From assembly GCF_016765655.2 (NCBI RefSeq), contig NZ_CP086107.1, positions 124,001-188,000 on the forward strand: a DNA stretch of 64,000 bases, in the 5' to 3' direction. Of the stretch, positions 31,905 to 40,404 are shown one piece after another. The translations under genes and the position numbers were made by a program. Numbering within the stretch: position 1 is the stretch's first letter; every line of letters begins with the position of its first letter. The stretch is from Skermanella mucosa (GTDB taxonomy: Bacteria; Pseudomonadota; Alphaproteobacteria; Azospirillales; Azospirillaceae). The notes beneath the pieces are model-generated. The model had not been told where the DNA came from. It saw only the letters and a program-made list of their open reading frames with translations, and searched no databases.

Positions 31905-33380
31905 ATGACAAAAATGCAGATCGATGTTCTGGACGATGTCGGATCGCTGGCCCGGGTCAGAGAGAATTGGGATGAGGTCTATGCCTCGGATCCGGAAGCG
32001 CAGTTCTTCCTGTCCTGGGGCTGGATCGCTGCCGGCGTCGTGGACACCAAGGCATCATGGCTCGTGCTCGCGGCCCGCCCGTCCGAGGACGACCCCGATT
32101 ACGTCGCCTTCTTCGCCATCAGGATCGGCACCGAGAGGAAGGAGGGCGGCTTCCACAACGAGATTGCCCTGGGCCCGCTCCGTCTTTCAGATTACAAGGG
32201 AATGATCTGCAAGCCGGAATTTGAGGACGCGGCGATCCCAGCCTTCGCTGAGCATGTCCGGAAACTTCATTGGGCCAGCATGATCCTGGAGGGCTTTGCC
32301 GCATCGGATCGGCGGATCGGCCTTTTCCTGAAGACATTCCGCGCAGAAGAGTTCACGATAAGGGAATTCGAAAGTATAGACAAATACAGTGGAGTTAACA
32401 ATGATATTTGTCCTTATATAAAATTGCCAAATGATTGGGATCTTTACCTGAATGACTATGTCAGTGCCAATACAAGGCAAAAGGTAAAACGATTCCTGAA
32501 GAAAGTCGACGGCGGCGAGTTCAGAATCACTCATGCGGATGAAGACACCGTCAGGCAGGATCTCAAAATTCTCCTGGGCTTCTGGACGACGAAATGGGGT
32601 GACCGCAAGGGCGACCGGCTCAAGTCCATCTTGAAGACGACCCACACCATGCTGCTGCGCAGCTTCGAGGGTGGATCGCTGTTCCTGCCGGTTCTCTGGA
32701 AAGAGGACAGGCCTCTCGGGGCGTTGGCATTCCTCACGGATCGGGTGAAGGGGGCGCTGCTTTTTCACAGCGCCGGCCGCGACGAAACATTCACAAGCCC
32801 GCCGCCGGGTTTCATCCTTCATGCCTACAGCATCAGATATGCGATTGCCCAAGGTTTCCGAACCTATGATTTCCTGCGCGGAAACGAACCTTACAAATAC
32901 ATGTATGGTGCGCAGGAGCAACGCATCAGGACCATCGTCATCAGCACGAGGGACGGGCGCAATCTCGGCGGCACGCTTGACCGCAGGAGCCTGCCCTATG
33001 CTTTCCAGTGCACGGCCGCGCTCCACCAAGCCGGCCGGCTTGCCGACGCCGAAGACGGCTATCGCCAGATCCTCGAGGCCGATCCGCGTTTCAGTCCAGC
33101 GCTCTACAGCCTTGGTCAGGTGCTTGCCGCCCGGGGGAGCCACGCCGCTGCCGCGGAGACCTTCAGGACGCTGCTGGCTGTCAAGCCCCGTTCCCACAAA
33201 GGGTGGTTCAGACTGGCGAAGTCACTGCGGGCGCTGGGGGATACGGACGGCGCGGTGAGTTGCTGCCGGAATGCGGTGGCGTTGGAACCCGGGTTTCACG
33301 ATGCCGCGGCATTCCTGGCCGAACTCACGTCGCAGGTGGGCGGTCCGGCGCTCAGCCGTGACCTGGTTGACGCCGACTGA
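31905..33380 (+). CDS. CelD-like GNAT acyltransferase fused to TPRs
   Basis: A 491-aa protein. Residues about 1-350 match the BioF2/CelD-type acetyltransferase (Acetyltransf_6) layout: AQFFLSWGWIAAG early, YVSANTRQKVKRFLKKVDGG in the middle, then LPVLWKEDRPLGALAFLTDR and FRTYDFLRGNEPYKYMYGAQ late. Three TPR units follow (about 370-480; LHQAGRLADAEDGYRQILEA, PALYSLGQVLAARGSHAAAA, SLRALGDTDGAVSCC). Family members act in exopolysaccharide or amide-linked acyl transfer in the cytoplasm. A stretch of about 130 bp near 32370-32500, inside the enzyme domain, is much more AT-rich than the rest. Its position after the DTY genes raises the possibility that it modifies one of them, which is speculative. 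Confidence 0.78.
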   Translation: MTKMQIDVLDDVGSLARVRENWDEVYASDPEAQFFLSWGWIAAGVVDTKASWLVLAARPSEDDPDYVAFFAIRIGTERKEGGFHNEIALGPLRLSDYKGMICKPEFEDAAIPAFAEHVRKLHWASMILEGFAASDRRIGLFLKTFRAEEFTIREFESIDKYSGVNNDICPYIKLPNDWDLYLNDYVSANTRQKVKRFLKKVDGGEFRITHADEDTVRQDLKILLGFWTTKWGDRKGDRLKSILKTTHTMLLRSFEGGSLFLPVLWKEDRPLGALAFLTDRVKGALLFHSAGRDETFTSPPPGFILHAYSIRYAIAQGFRTYDFLRGNEPYKYMYGAQEQRIRTIVISTRDGRNLGGTLDRRSLPYAFQCTAALHQAGRLADAEDGYRQILEADPRFSPALYSLGQVLAARGSHAAAAETFRTLLAVKPRSHKGWFRLAKSLRALGDTDGAVSCCRNAVALEPGFHDAAAFLAELTSQVGGPALSRDLVDAD

Positions 33381-33653
33381 TCCCGAACCCGCTGCATAGG
33401 TTGCCGTCATCCTTCCAGCCGATGCTCTCGGCAATGGTCCATCGGGTTCGTTGCGTCCCGGATGATCATGCCGATCATATCGCTGGATACGTCCTGCGTC
33501 CGCACCGCGGGAGCAGCAGCGGAGGCCGGGGCCTCTTCCTCCTCTTTGCAGCGAAGCTGACCGGGCCTGCGACCGGGATTGCCTAACCGCCCCGAACCCG
33601 TAATCCTTGCCGGCAGGACTTGGACGACAAGCCAACCAGCAAAGAGGGACGTC

Positions 33654-34688
33654 GTGACAGAAAACCTTCCGGAACTCCGGCTGACGGCCGAGCACCTCCA
33701 CCTGACCGAGGCGGACGCGGAAAGGCTGCTGGAGGGGCGCCGCCTCCGGCGCGGCGAGCGGGTGATGGATCCCAAGGCTCAGGTGGTCGGCGAGGTGATC
33801 AAGCAGCTGCGCTCTCCCGATGCCTTGCCGACGCCCCAGGAGTCGCGCGGCCAGTTCCGGAAAATGGTCGAGCTGCTCGACGAACCCCCGCCGGCTTCGG
33901 TCGCCGTTTCCGACCTGGCCTGCCCCGGTCCGGCGGGACCGGTACCGTTGCGGCTCTATGCGCCCGAGGGCACGGGACCCCGTCCCCTGCTGCTGTATCT
34001 CCACGGCGGAGGATGGATCCAGGGGGGCTTGGAAACCCATCACGGCGCTTGCGGGAAGCTGGCCGCTTGGTCGGGATGCCTGGTCCTTGCCGTCGATTAC
34101 CGGCTGGCGCCCGAGCACAGGTTTCCGGCTGGGCTGGAGGACTGCCTGGCGGCATGGCGCTGGCTCGCCGGAAACGCGGCCACGCTCGGCGCAGACCCGG
34201 AGCGGCTGGCGGTCGGCGGAGATTCCGCGGGGGGCAATCTGGCAGCGGCGGTCTGCCAGATCCTGTCCGCCGGCGGCGAGCCAGGCCCCGCGGCCCAGCT
34301 GCTGATCTATCCCTCCCTGGACCTGGGCTGGCAGCTGCCCTCGCACCGGGAACTGGCCGACGCCTACATCCTGCCCCGGATCCGGGTCCGGTGGTACACC
34401 GAGCTGTACCTGTCGGCGCCGGAGCAGGCGGCCGATGTCCGCGTATCTCCCCTCTGGGCCCGCGACCTGCAGGGGCAGCCCCCGGCCATGGTCGTCACGG
34501 CCGGCTTCGATCCGCTGCTCGATGATGGCCGCCGCTATGCCGACCGCCTGGAGGCGGCGGGGGTGCCGGTGGCCTACCGCGAGTTTCCCGGCCAGATCCA
34601 CGCCTTCATCTCCCTCACGCGCGTCATCCCGCAGGGCAACGAGTGCCTGCGGGAAATGGCGGGCTGGCTGAGATCCAGTCTCGGGTGA
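33654..34688 (+). CDS. Alpha/beta hydrolase of the hormone-sensitive-lipase family
   Basis: This 344-aa enzyme has the HSL oxyanion motif LYLHGGGW (His117 onward) and nucleophile GDSAGG (Ser191). The acid lies in [11 protein letters not shown] and the catalytic His in FPGQIHAF. Such enzymes hydrolyse short acyl esters or related substrates in the cytoplasm. The GTG at 33654 is preferred over an upstream frame because AGAGGGA lies just ahead and the family begins about here. It is convergent with the Uma2-like gene and not obviously in an operon. Confidence 0.9.
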   Translation: MTENLPELRLTAEHLHLTEADAERLLEGRRLRRGERVMDPKAQVVGEVIKQLRSPDALPTPQESRGQFRKMVELLDEPPPASVAVSDLACPGPAGPVPLRLYAPEGTGPRPLLLYLHGGGWIQGGLETHHGACGKLAAWSGCLVLAVDYRLAPEHRFPAGLEDCLAAWRWLAGNAATLGADPERLAVGGDSAGGNLAAAVCQILSAGGEPGPAAQLLIYPSLDLGWQLPSHRELADAYILPRIRVRWYTELYLSAPEQAADVRVSPLWARDLQGQPPAMVVTAGFDPLLDDGRRYADRLEAAGVPVAYREFPGQIHAFISLTRVIPQGNECLREMAGWLRSSLG

Positions 34689-34750
34689 CGGCCCGGTCAG
34701 GGACGGGAGGCGCGGGGGAGGGGGCGTTCAGGTCGGAAGGCAGCGGATGT

Positions 34751-35368
34751 TCATGCCTGCCCGTCGCCGGTCATGTCGCACCAGAGATAGACCTCCGCGA
34801 AGTCCAGCGACATGCCGATCGATTCGAGCCTGACCCGGCCGGCGACGGTCTTCGGCTCGCCATGGACCACCTCGCCGACGATGATCTCGGGATCTTCCGG
34901 CCAGATGCCGTCGACCCGCCTCCAGACTTCGGCCAGCGCCTCGGCCTGATGGAACAGGACGATCTCGCGCACCGAGTCCAGCGAGGTGAAGCGCGCGATG
35001 TTGTCCCGCGTCTCGTCCTGGTTGGTCGAGAGGATCTCGATGATGAGAACGGGATCCGGGATGAAGACGTCTCCCGCCCGGTTGGGCTTGCAGGTGACCG
35101 TGATGTCGGTCTTGCGATGGTTGTAGGTGGAGCGGATGCGAGGCTTTACGCAGCCCTTGGTCGCGACCCGGCAGGGAATGCGTTCCGCCCTCAGGCCCGC
35201 TCTAAGGAACGAGCGGATTTCGCCTGCGATGTTGCTCTGCATCGTGGCGTGCTTGTCCGTATGGGGCGACATCAGGCGCGGCACGCCTTCAACGAGTTCG
35301 TAGCGCCCGTCGTCCCACTCCAGGAACTCCGTGACGGTCATCGGCCGGCCTCTGTAAGCAGCGGTCAT
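34751..35368 (-). CDS. Uma2-family protein (DUF820, PD-(D/E)XK-like)
   Basis: A 205-aa protein with Uma2 features: MTVTEFLEWDDGRYELVEGV near the start, then RKTDITVTCKP and the VLIIEILSTNQDETRDN block, where the core Asp, Glu and Glu-Ile-Leu-Ser of the nuclease-like fold are found. The family is common in cyanobacteria and high-GC bacteria, often in many copies; most members have no proven function, and a restriction-type endonuclease fold is predicted. The ATG at 35368 has AAGGA upstream. No partner methylase or transposase adjoins it. Confidence 0.85.
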   Translation of the reverse strand: MTAAYRGRPMTVTEFLEWDDGRYELVEGVPRLMSPHTDKHATMQSNIAGEIRSFLRAGLRAERIPCRVATKGCVKPRIRSTYNHRKTDITVTCKPNRAGDVFIPDPVLIIEILSTNQDETRDNIARFTSLDSVREIVLFHQAEALAEVWRRVDGIWPEDPEIIVGEVVHGEPKTVAGRVRLESIGMSLDFAEVYLWCDMTGDGQA

Positions 35369-35470
35369 GCCCATTCCTTCCGCCTCGCCGGAACGAGTAT
35401 GCCACCGATCGCGGCGGGCCCGCCAGCGCCGGAACGGCCGGACCTCCTGGTCCGGCCGGCTGAAGCTCCG

Positions 35471-35866
35471 TCAGTCCTCCCACTCCTGCAGCCGGGCGAG
35501 ATCCTCCTCGACCATGTCGGTGACCAAGCGGTCGTCCTGGCCGAGCTGGAGCCGGTCGAGCGGCACCACGACCTGCTTGTCGCCGATGCCCAGCGTGCCG
35601 CCGAACTCCACGGCGACGGCGCTGATCCGGCCGCTCGCGTCGCCCAGAACCTCCTCGACCTCGCCGATCTTGTCGCCGCCGGTGTTGTAGACGTCCATGT
35701 CCTCCAGGTCGTCGATCGAGCGGCCCTGCCAGTTCACGTCCGTCCGGTCGTCGTCGAGTTCGACCAGGCCGCCGGAATTGGCGCCCGGGGCCGCGGTCTG
35801 GGCGAGGACGGCTGCCGGCATCGTCAGTGCAGCGGCGACGGTCAAGATGGCAACGCGCTTCAACAT
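35471..35866 (-). CDS. Exported PRC-barrel domain protein
   Basis: A 131-aa protein with a signal peptide (MLKRVAILTVAAALTMPAAV, then LAQ) and a PRC-barrel at about residues 45-125 (IDDLEDMDVYNTGGDKIGEV, then EEVLGDASGRISAVAVEFGG, then KQVVVPLDRLQL). PRC-barrels bind proteins or RNA; exported forms are common in soil alphaproteobacteria, often stress-induced, with unknown partners. It is a single gene. Confidence 0.85.
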   Translation of the reverse strand: MLKRVAILTVAAALTMPAAVLAQTAAPGANSGGLVELDDDRTDVNWQGRSIDDLEDMDVYNTGGDKIGEVEEVLGDASGRISAVAVEFGGTLGIGDKQVVVPLDRLQLGQDDRLVTDMVEEDLARLQEWED

Positions 35867-36189
35867 GGTGAATTTCTCCTGGTCTGGGTCTGCCGTTCCG
35901 GCCGCATGATAAAGTAAAACCCGCGAAGTATTCTCTGTACTTCATCGGCGGCTGGAAGCCGATCACTTCAACACGGAAGTCATGATATGGTTCCAAAGCA
36001 GACGCCGGGTGAACGGCGGCCCGTAATTCAGGAATATGTTGACGACCCCGAACCGGAAGCCCCCCGGATCTGCGGGTGATTACATGCCGCGCCTGCCATC
36101 GCACCCCTTCGACCGTCCGCTTCCGGGCTATCGGGACATGCCGGCGCCCGGCCCGGGCGATGACCGGAACCATCCGCCATGCCGGGATT
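35867..36189. other. 323-bp intergenic region
   Basis: It lies between the DUF1989 gene stop and the PRC-barrel gene start, both on the minus strand. It holds the PRC-barrel promoter region, with a locally AT-rich part at about 35910-36000. I see no further gene or repeat. Confidence 0.4.
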
Positions 36190-37050
36190 TCAGGATCCGT
36201 GGGTCCGGTCGTAACCGTTGATCGGGGGAGACCTCCAGCCGCGCGGCGGTGCGGCCGGCCTGAAGACTTCCACGAGCAGGGGATGGCACGCGGCGGCGTC
36301 GCTCGAATGCTCGGCGCCGCAGTCTCCGCCGGGGCAGGCGGACAGGGCGCCGAGCAGGTCGATCTCGGCAAAGAATTCGAGGAAGTCGCCCGGCCTCACC
36401 GGTGTCGCCTTCATGAAATACTGGCCGGTATCGCGGGTGAAACCCGTGCACATGAAGACGTTCAGCACATCGTGCACCGCCGGCTCCACACTCTCGCGGG
36501 GGCGGCCCAGCCTGTCGGCGAGGGCGCGCGTCAGGTTCGAGTGGCAGCAATGGTGATAGTCCCCGCCAGCGAGAAGCCGGTGGGTGTAGGGATCGCATCG
36601 TGTCCCGATCACGTCGTGGACCGATCCGCCCCATTCGTCGAAGCCGTACCAGTCGAGGGTATCCTCCGTGATCGTCGCCATCGGCCGCAGGTAGGGGAGG
36701 CACGACCACAGCCGGTCCCCGGTCGACAGGTGCGTGCCGTGGAGTGCCCGCGTCTTGCCCGAGAAGAACCGTTCCTGGAGATTTTCCGCCGACCAGAGAT
36801 TGAGATCCCCGACCTGCGGACCCCCGACGCTGACGATGCGGAAGAAGCACCCCGCGGGAACGTCGAAGCATCGGGCCTCGCGCGGCGGGACGACGGTTTC
36901 GGACAGCTTTTCCCAACCCTCCCGCGCGGTGCGGTAGGACGCCAGGTCCGGCGGAGCCAGGCTGTCCACCGGGTAGCAGATCACGGGCCGGACCTTCCGG
37001 CGCTCCTTCGCGTCGCCGGGTTCGGAATGCTCGTGGTTTTCCAGCTTCAT
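36190..37050 (-). CDS. DUF1989 / urea carboxylase-associated protein
   Basis: This 286-aa protein has the DUF1989 motifs VPPREARCFDVPAGCFFRIV, then GGPQVGDLNLWSAENLQERF, HGTHLSTGDRLWSCLPYLRP, the TRCDPYTHRLLAGGDYHHCC block and VLNVFMCTGFTRDTG. Conserved Cys/His in GGDYHHCCHSN suggest a metal site. Homologues accompany urea carboxylase and guanidine-degrading genes, but none of those is present here, so its role is open. It is a single gene. Confidence 0.88.
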   Translation of the reverse strand: MKLENHEHSEPGDAKERRKVRPVICYPVDSLAPPDLASYRTAREGWEKLSETVVPPREARCFDVPAGCFFRIVSVGGPQVGDLNLWSAENLQERFFSGKTRALHGTHLSTGDRLWSCLPYLRPMATITEDTLDWYGFDEWGGSVHDVIGTRCDPYTHRLLAGGDYHHCCHSNLTRALADRLGRPRESVEPAVHDVLNVFMCTGFTRDTGQYFMKATPVRPGDFLEFFAEIDLLGALSACPGGDCGAEHSSDAAACHPLLVEVFRPAAPPRGWRSPPINGYDRTHGS

Positions 37051-37205
37051 GAAGGCTCTCCAGGTTCCCGGGGCCGGTCGCGCAGGGGTGGGGCAGGGGG
37101 GGGCAGGGGAGAGGCGGGCGCCGGCCCGATGCCCGGGAGCACCATGGCATGTCCGGAGAGCCTCCGAAAGTGCCGAAAGGCGGTGCCCGTCACCGTGGCC
37201 GCGGG

Positions 37206-38864
37206 TCAGAACAGCCTGGCCAACGGGGTGTCCGGGTCCACTCCCAGGAGGGTGATCGATTGGGTTCCCTGCTGAAGCACCATGTCGCCGGCAGGGGTCT
37301 GCGCCACCTTCAGGTCGCTCGGGGAGACCGAGGCATCCAGCTTGATGTGGTCCATGCCCGGCTTGAACCCGACGACCAGGTCGTTGCCGTGGTTCGCCAC
37401 GAAGGTGAAGGTGTCGGCGCCGGCGCCGCCGGTCAGCATGTTGTCCAGGCCGTTGTCGACCACCACCGAGCCCGCGGACGCCGAGATCACCAGGTTCTCG
37501 ACGTTGGCGGCCAGGGTGTAGCCGGTGGCGTAGACCTGAGCCGTGTCCCGGCCTTCGCCGGCCTTCTCCACGACGACGTCGAGCCTGGAGCCGATGACAT
37601 AGTGGTCGTCGCCCGCCAAGCCCGCCATGGTATCGGCCCCCGAGCGGCCGTCGATGCGATCATGGCCGGAGGTTCCGGTCAGCTTGTCCGCCGCGGCGGT
37701 GCCGGTGACGGTGCCCGTGGCGGCGGCCCCGGCCTTCCAGTCGAAGGTGCGGCTGTCGATCGGCAGGGCGGGCGGGACGGGCGCGGGCTGGGCCGTGGAG
37801 GCGCCGTACATCACCAGCCCGTCCGGACCGGCCTTGGACCCGTCGAAGGTCCCGCCGACCTTGTTGCCGGTATTGACGCTGACCGCCCCGGACTTGGCCG
37901 ACAGCCAGGAGGATTTGGACACGATGTTATCGATCAGCTGGACGTTTTTGCTGGCATAGCCCAGGTTGTCGGTGCCGACATTGACCACCGAGCCCGGGCC
38001 GGAGGACGCCAAGTAGTTGCCCTTGATGACGCTGTCGATGGCTCCATAGGCGTTGACGGCGTGCTTGGAGGCGGTATCCACCTTGTTGCCGGAGACGGTG
38101 AAGCCCTTGGCCTCGTAGCGGAGCGTGCCGGGCCAGGTCGAGCCCTGGTTGCCGGCGAAGCCGCCGACCAGGATGCCGTCGGGCACCTGGTAGAGATGGT
38201 TGTTCAGGATCTTGACGTTTTCCGAACCGGCCTTGGCGACGATGCCGGAAAGCCCGACGACATCGTAGACCTTGTTGTGGGCGATGATGCCGTTCCGCAT
38301 GTAGACGTCGTCGATGCCCTCCTCGCCGCGGATCCCGTAGACGGTGTTGCCGGTGACCGCCGAGTTGACGGTCTGGGCCGTCTTGATGCCGTCCGTGGTC
38401 TGGCCGTGGACGATGTTCTGCTCGATCACGATGTTGTTGGCGAAATCGGTGAGCGATGTGCCGCCCTGGGTGATCTTGACGCCCTCGGTGCCGCCGATCA
38501 GCTCGAAACCCTTGATGACGATGTTGTCCGGCCCGTAGCCGTAGATCGCCGGCAGGCCGGGGTTGGCCGCCTTGATGTCGGCCTTTCCCTGGCCGTCGGC
38601 CGAGACGATCCAGATCGGCTTGTCGGCGGTGCCGCTGACGCCGATCTTGACGTTCTCGGCATAGACCCCTTCCTTGACCATCACGGCGGTGCCGGGCTTC
38701 GCCTTGGACACGGCGGCCTGGATGGTCCTGAACGGCGATGAGGCGGTCCCGGTCCCGGCATCGCTGCCGCCGGGCGATACCCATAGGAAGGCTGTGGGCT
38801 TGGCCGTCTCGTAGGGGACCACGCTGGCCGCCGCGGTGGAGATGGAGGTGGCGCTGTAGGGCAT
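37206..38864 (-). CDS. Beta-helix RTX exoprotein (type I secretion substrate)
   Basis: A 552-aa protein. Residues about 27-350 form a right-handed parallel beta-helix of the NosD/pectate-lyase type: FLWVSPGGSDAGTGTASSPF, FRTIQAAVSKAKPGTAVMVK, then short repeats such as NIVIEQNIVHGQTTDGIKT and NVKILNNHLYQVPDGILVG. Residues about 400-520 are RTX-like (GTSGHDRIDGRSGADTMAGL, then GNDLVVGFKPGMDHIKLD). The end TPLARLF is a plausible type I signal, and no N-terminal signal peptide exists. It resembles secreted polysaccharide lyases or epimerases of the mannuronan-epimerase/calcium type, though no catalytic set is clear. An inverted repeat lies just upstream. Confidence 0.85.
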   Translation of the reverse strand: MPYSATSISTAAASVVPYETAKPTAFLWVSPGGSDAGTGTASSPFRTIQAAVSKAKPGTAVMVKEGVYAENVKIGVSGTADKPIWIVSADGQGKADIKAANPGLPAIYGYGPDNIVIKGFELIGGTEGVKITQGGTSLTDFANNIVIEQNIVHGQTTDGIKTAQTVNSAVTGNTVYGIRGEEGIDDVYMRNGIIAHNKVYDVVGLSGIVAKAGSENVKILNNHLYQVPDGILVGGFAGNQGSTWPGTLRYEAKGFTVSGNKVDTASKHAVNAYGAIDSVIKGNYLASSGPGSVVNVGTDNLGYASKNVQLIDNIVSKSSWLSAKSGAVSVNTGNKVGGTFDGSKAGPDGLVMYGASTAQPAPVPPALPIDSRTFDWKAGAAATGTVTGTAAADKLTGTSGHDRIDGRSGADTMAGLAGDDHYVIGSRLDVVVEKAGEGRDTAQVYATGYTLAANVENLVISASAGSVVVDNGLDNMLTGGAGADTFTFVANHGNDLVVGFKPGMDHIKLDASVSPSDLKVAQTPAGDMVLQQGTQSITLLGVDPDTPLARLF

Positions 38865-38873
38865 CGGGGAAGA

Positions 38874-38915
38874 CCTTTGATCATCAAAAGAGGTACCCAT
38901 TTGGATGATCAAAGG
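38874..38915. promoter_or_regulatory. Inverted repeat upstream of the beta-helix RTX gene
   Basis: CCTTTGATCATC at 38874-38885 is the exact reverse complement of 38904-38915, with an 18-bp spacer. It begins 10 bp before the start codon of the exoprotein gene, so it could be an operator or an mRNA hairpin controlling translation. Confidence 0.5.
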
Positions 38916-39051
38916 GCGGCGTGTCGTCAAACCCGAACGTTCCGCGCAGCTAAACCATTTCTGTGACACGGGGACAAATACAGGGCGTTTACTTATTCTT
39001 TACTTAGGCGTTTTCTTGAACGTTCCTGCTTGGGCGAGCGAATCGGGTCGC

Positions 39052-39450
39052 TCAGGCACCTTCGGGAATGCGGGCGATGACCTTGATCTCGAAATCGAAG
39101 CCCGCCAGCCAGTTCACTCCCACCGCCGTCCAGTTCGGATAAGGCGGCCCACCGATGGCTTTCTCGCGCACCGCCATGACGGTCTCGATCTGGGCAGCCG
39201 GGTCGGTATGGAAGGTGGTGACGTCCACGACGTCTTCGAGGGTGCAACCGGCGGCCTCGAGGACGTTCACGAGATTGTCGAAAGCCGTTCGCACCTGTTG
39301 CTCGAAGTCGGGCTCCGGTGATCCGTCCGGGCGGCTGCCGACCTGGCCCGAGACGAACAGGAAATCGCCTGAGCGGATCGCCGCCGAGTAGCGGTGCATC
39401 TCGTAAAGCGCGTGGCGATTGGCCGGAACGATGGCTTCGCGTCGGGTCAT
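39052..39450 (-). CDS. RidA/YjgF-family protein
   Basis: This 132-aa protein shows the RidA fold: HRYSAAIRSGDFLFVSGQVG, then QQVRTAFDNLVNVLEAAGCT, then VVDVTTFHTD and NWTAVGVNWLAGFDFEIKVI. The Arg that binds the substrate carboxylate in classic RidA (usually PxRxxxxV) is not obvious at the expected place, so it probably belongs to an Rid subgroup other than RidA proper. The family deaminates reactive imines or enamines. The ATG at 39450 has GAGGAAC upstream. It is divergent from a TetR repressor, with two palindromic operators between them, and is probably its target. Confidence 0.85.
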   Translation of the reverse strand: MTRREAIVPANRHALYEMHRYSAAIRSGDFLFVSGQVGSRPDGSPEPDFEQQVRTAFDNLVNVLEAAGCTLEDVVDVTTFHTDPAAQIETVMAVREKAIGGPPYPNWTAVGVNWLAGFDFEIKVIARIPEGA

Positions 39451-39561
39451 TGTCTTGTTCCTCATTGCGGAAGGGCGGCCCATCCAACGTGGACCGGCCA
39501 ACTTTTGATTTCACGGTCGGGACGTGGGTTGATATGCGCCCCGTATGTGAACTACATCATG

Positions 39562-39604
39562 CATACGGCCCGTATGTCAACATCCACATACGAGGCGTAT
39601 GTGG
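39562..39604. promoter_or_regulatory. Paired palindromic operators between RidA-like and TetR genes
   Basis: CATACGG-C-CCGTATG at 39562-39576 and CCACATACG-AGG-CGTATGTGG at 39584-39604 share the CATACG/CGTATG core. A half-site, CGTATGTG, occurs at 39542-39549. They occupy the divergent promoter region and end 17 bp before the TetR start, the expected site of TetR autorepression. Confidence 0.75.
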
Positions 39605-39621
39605 ATTGAGGGGGGATACAA

Positions 39622-40218
39622 GTGGCCGGTAAGCGACGTTCCGAAATGATGGAGGAGACCCGCGCCAAATTGATCAAGTCCGCGCGCGAGGCCTTTGCCG
39701 AAAAGGGGTATGCGGCCGCCTCGATGGATGAGTTGACGGCCAGGGCCGGGCTGACGCGCGGGGCGCTCTACCACAACTTCGGGGACAAGCGGGGGCTTCT
39801 GCAGGCGGTGGTCAGCCAGATGGACGCGGAGATGGCGGCGCGTGCCGGCGCCGCCGGCGAGCGGGCCGGGAACGGCTGGGAGGCGTTGCTGGCGGAGGGC
39901 GCCGCCTACATCGAGATGGCGCTGGAACCCGAGGTCCAGCGTATCGTGCTGCTCGACGGCCCGGCGTTCCTGGGCGATCCGTCGCAGTGGCCCAGCCAGG
40001 ACAGCTGCCTCCGGACGACGCTGCATAAGGTGGAGGAACTGATCGCGCAGGGAATCGTCAAGCCCGTGGACGCCGAAGCGGCGGCCCGGCTTCTGAACGG
40101 GGCGGCGCTGAACGCCGCGCTCTGGGTGGCCGCCAGCGACCATCCGGAGGATGTCCTTCCCAAGGCCGTCGAGGCGTTCCGGTTCCTGGCCGGAGGACTC
40201 CTGGCGGCCCCGGGCTGA
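39622..40218 (+). CDS. TetR-family repressor
   Basis: This 198-aa regulator has the TetR helix-turn-helix at about residues 12-58 (TRAKLIKSAREAFAEKGYAA, then SMDELTARAGLTRGALYHNF, then GDKRGLLQAVV) and a ligand-binding C-terminal domain. The GTG at 39622 has GAGGGGGA 5 nt upstream. It is divergent from the RidA-like gene, and two palindromes with a common CATACG core lie between them. Repression of itself and the RidA-like gene, relieved by an unknown small ligand, is likely. Confidence 0.9.
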   Translation: MAGKRRSEMMEETRAKLIKSAREAFAEKGYAAASMDELTARAGLTRGALYHNFGDKRGLLQAVVSQMDAEMAARAGAAGERAGNGWEALLAEGAAYIEMALEPEVQRIVLLDGPAFLGDPSQWPSQDSCLRTTLHKVEELIAQGIVKPVDAEAAARLLNGAALNAALWVAASDHPEDVLPKAVEAFRFLAGGLLAAPG

Positions 40219-40404
40219 CGCTTGCGCCGGTGGCCGGCGCCCCGCCTGCCCGGAAGTCCCCGCATCCTGGTGTTAACTCGTTTCAGGCTCGCCGGAATCG
40301 GCTGCGCCATTTGCGGTCCGGGACCGCCTCATTAGGGTGAGTCGGGACATCCTCAAAGGATAGTTTTTAGACTAATCCACTCTATTTCCGGACCGCCGGA
40401 GCCG

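Noticed and set aside
33450..33480. Further member of the GGATGATCAT palindrome group
   Set aside because: Only a partial match to the hairpin at 15444-15480 without intact arms.
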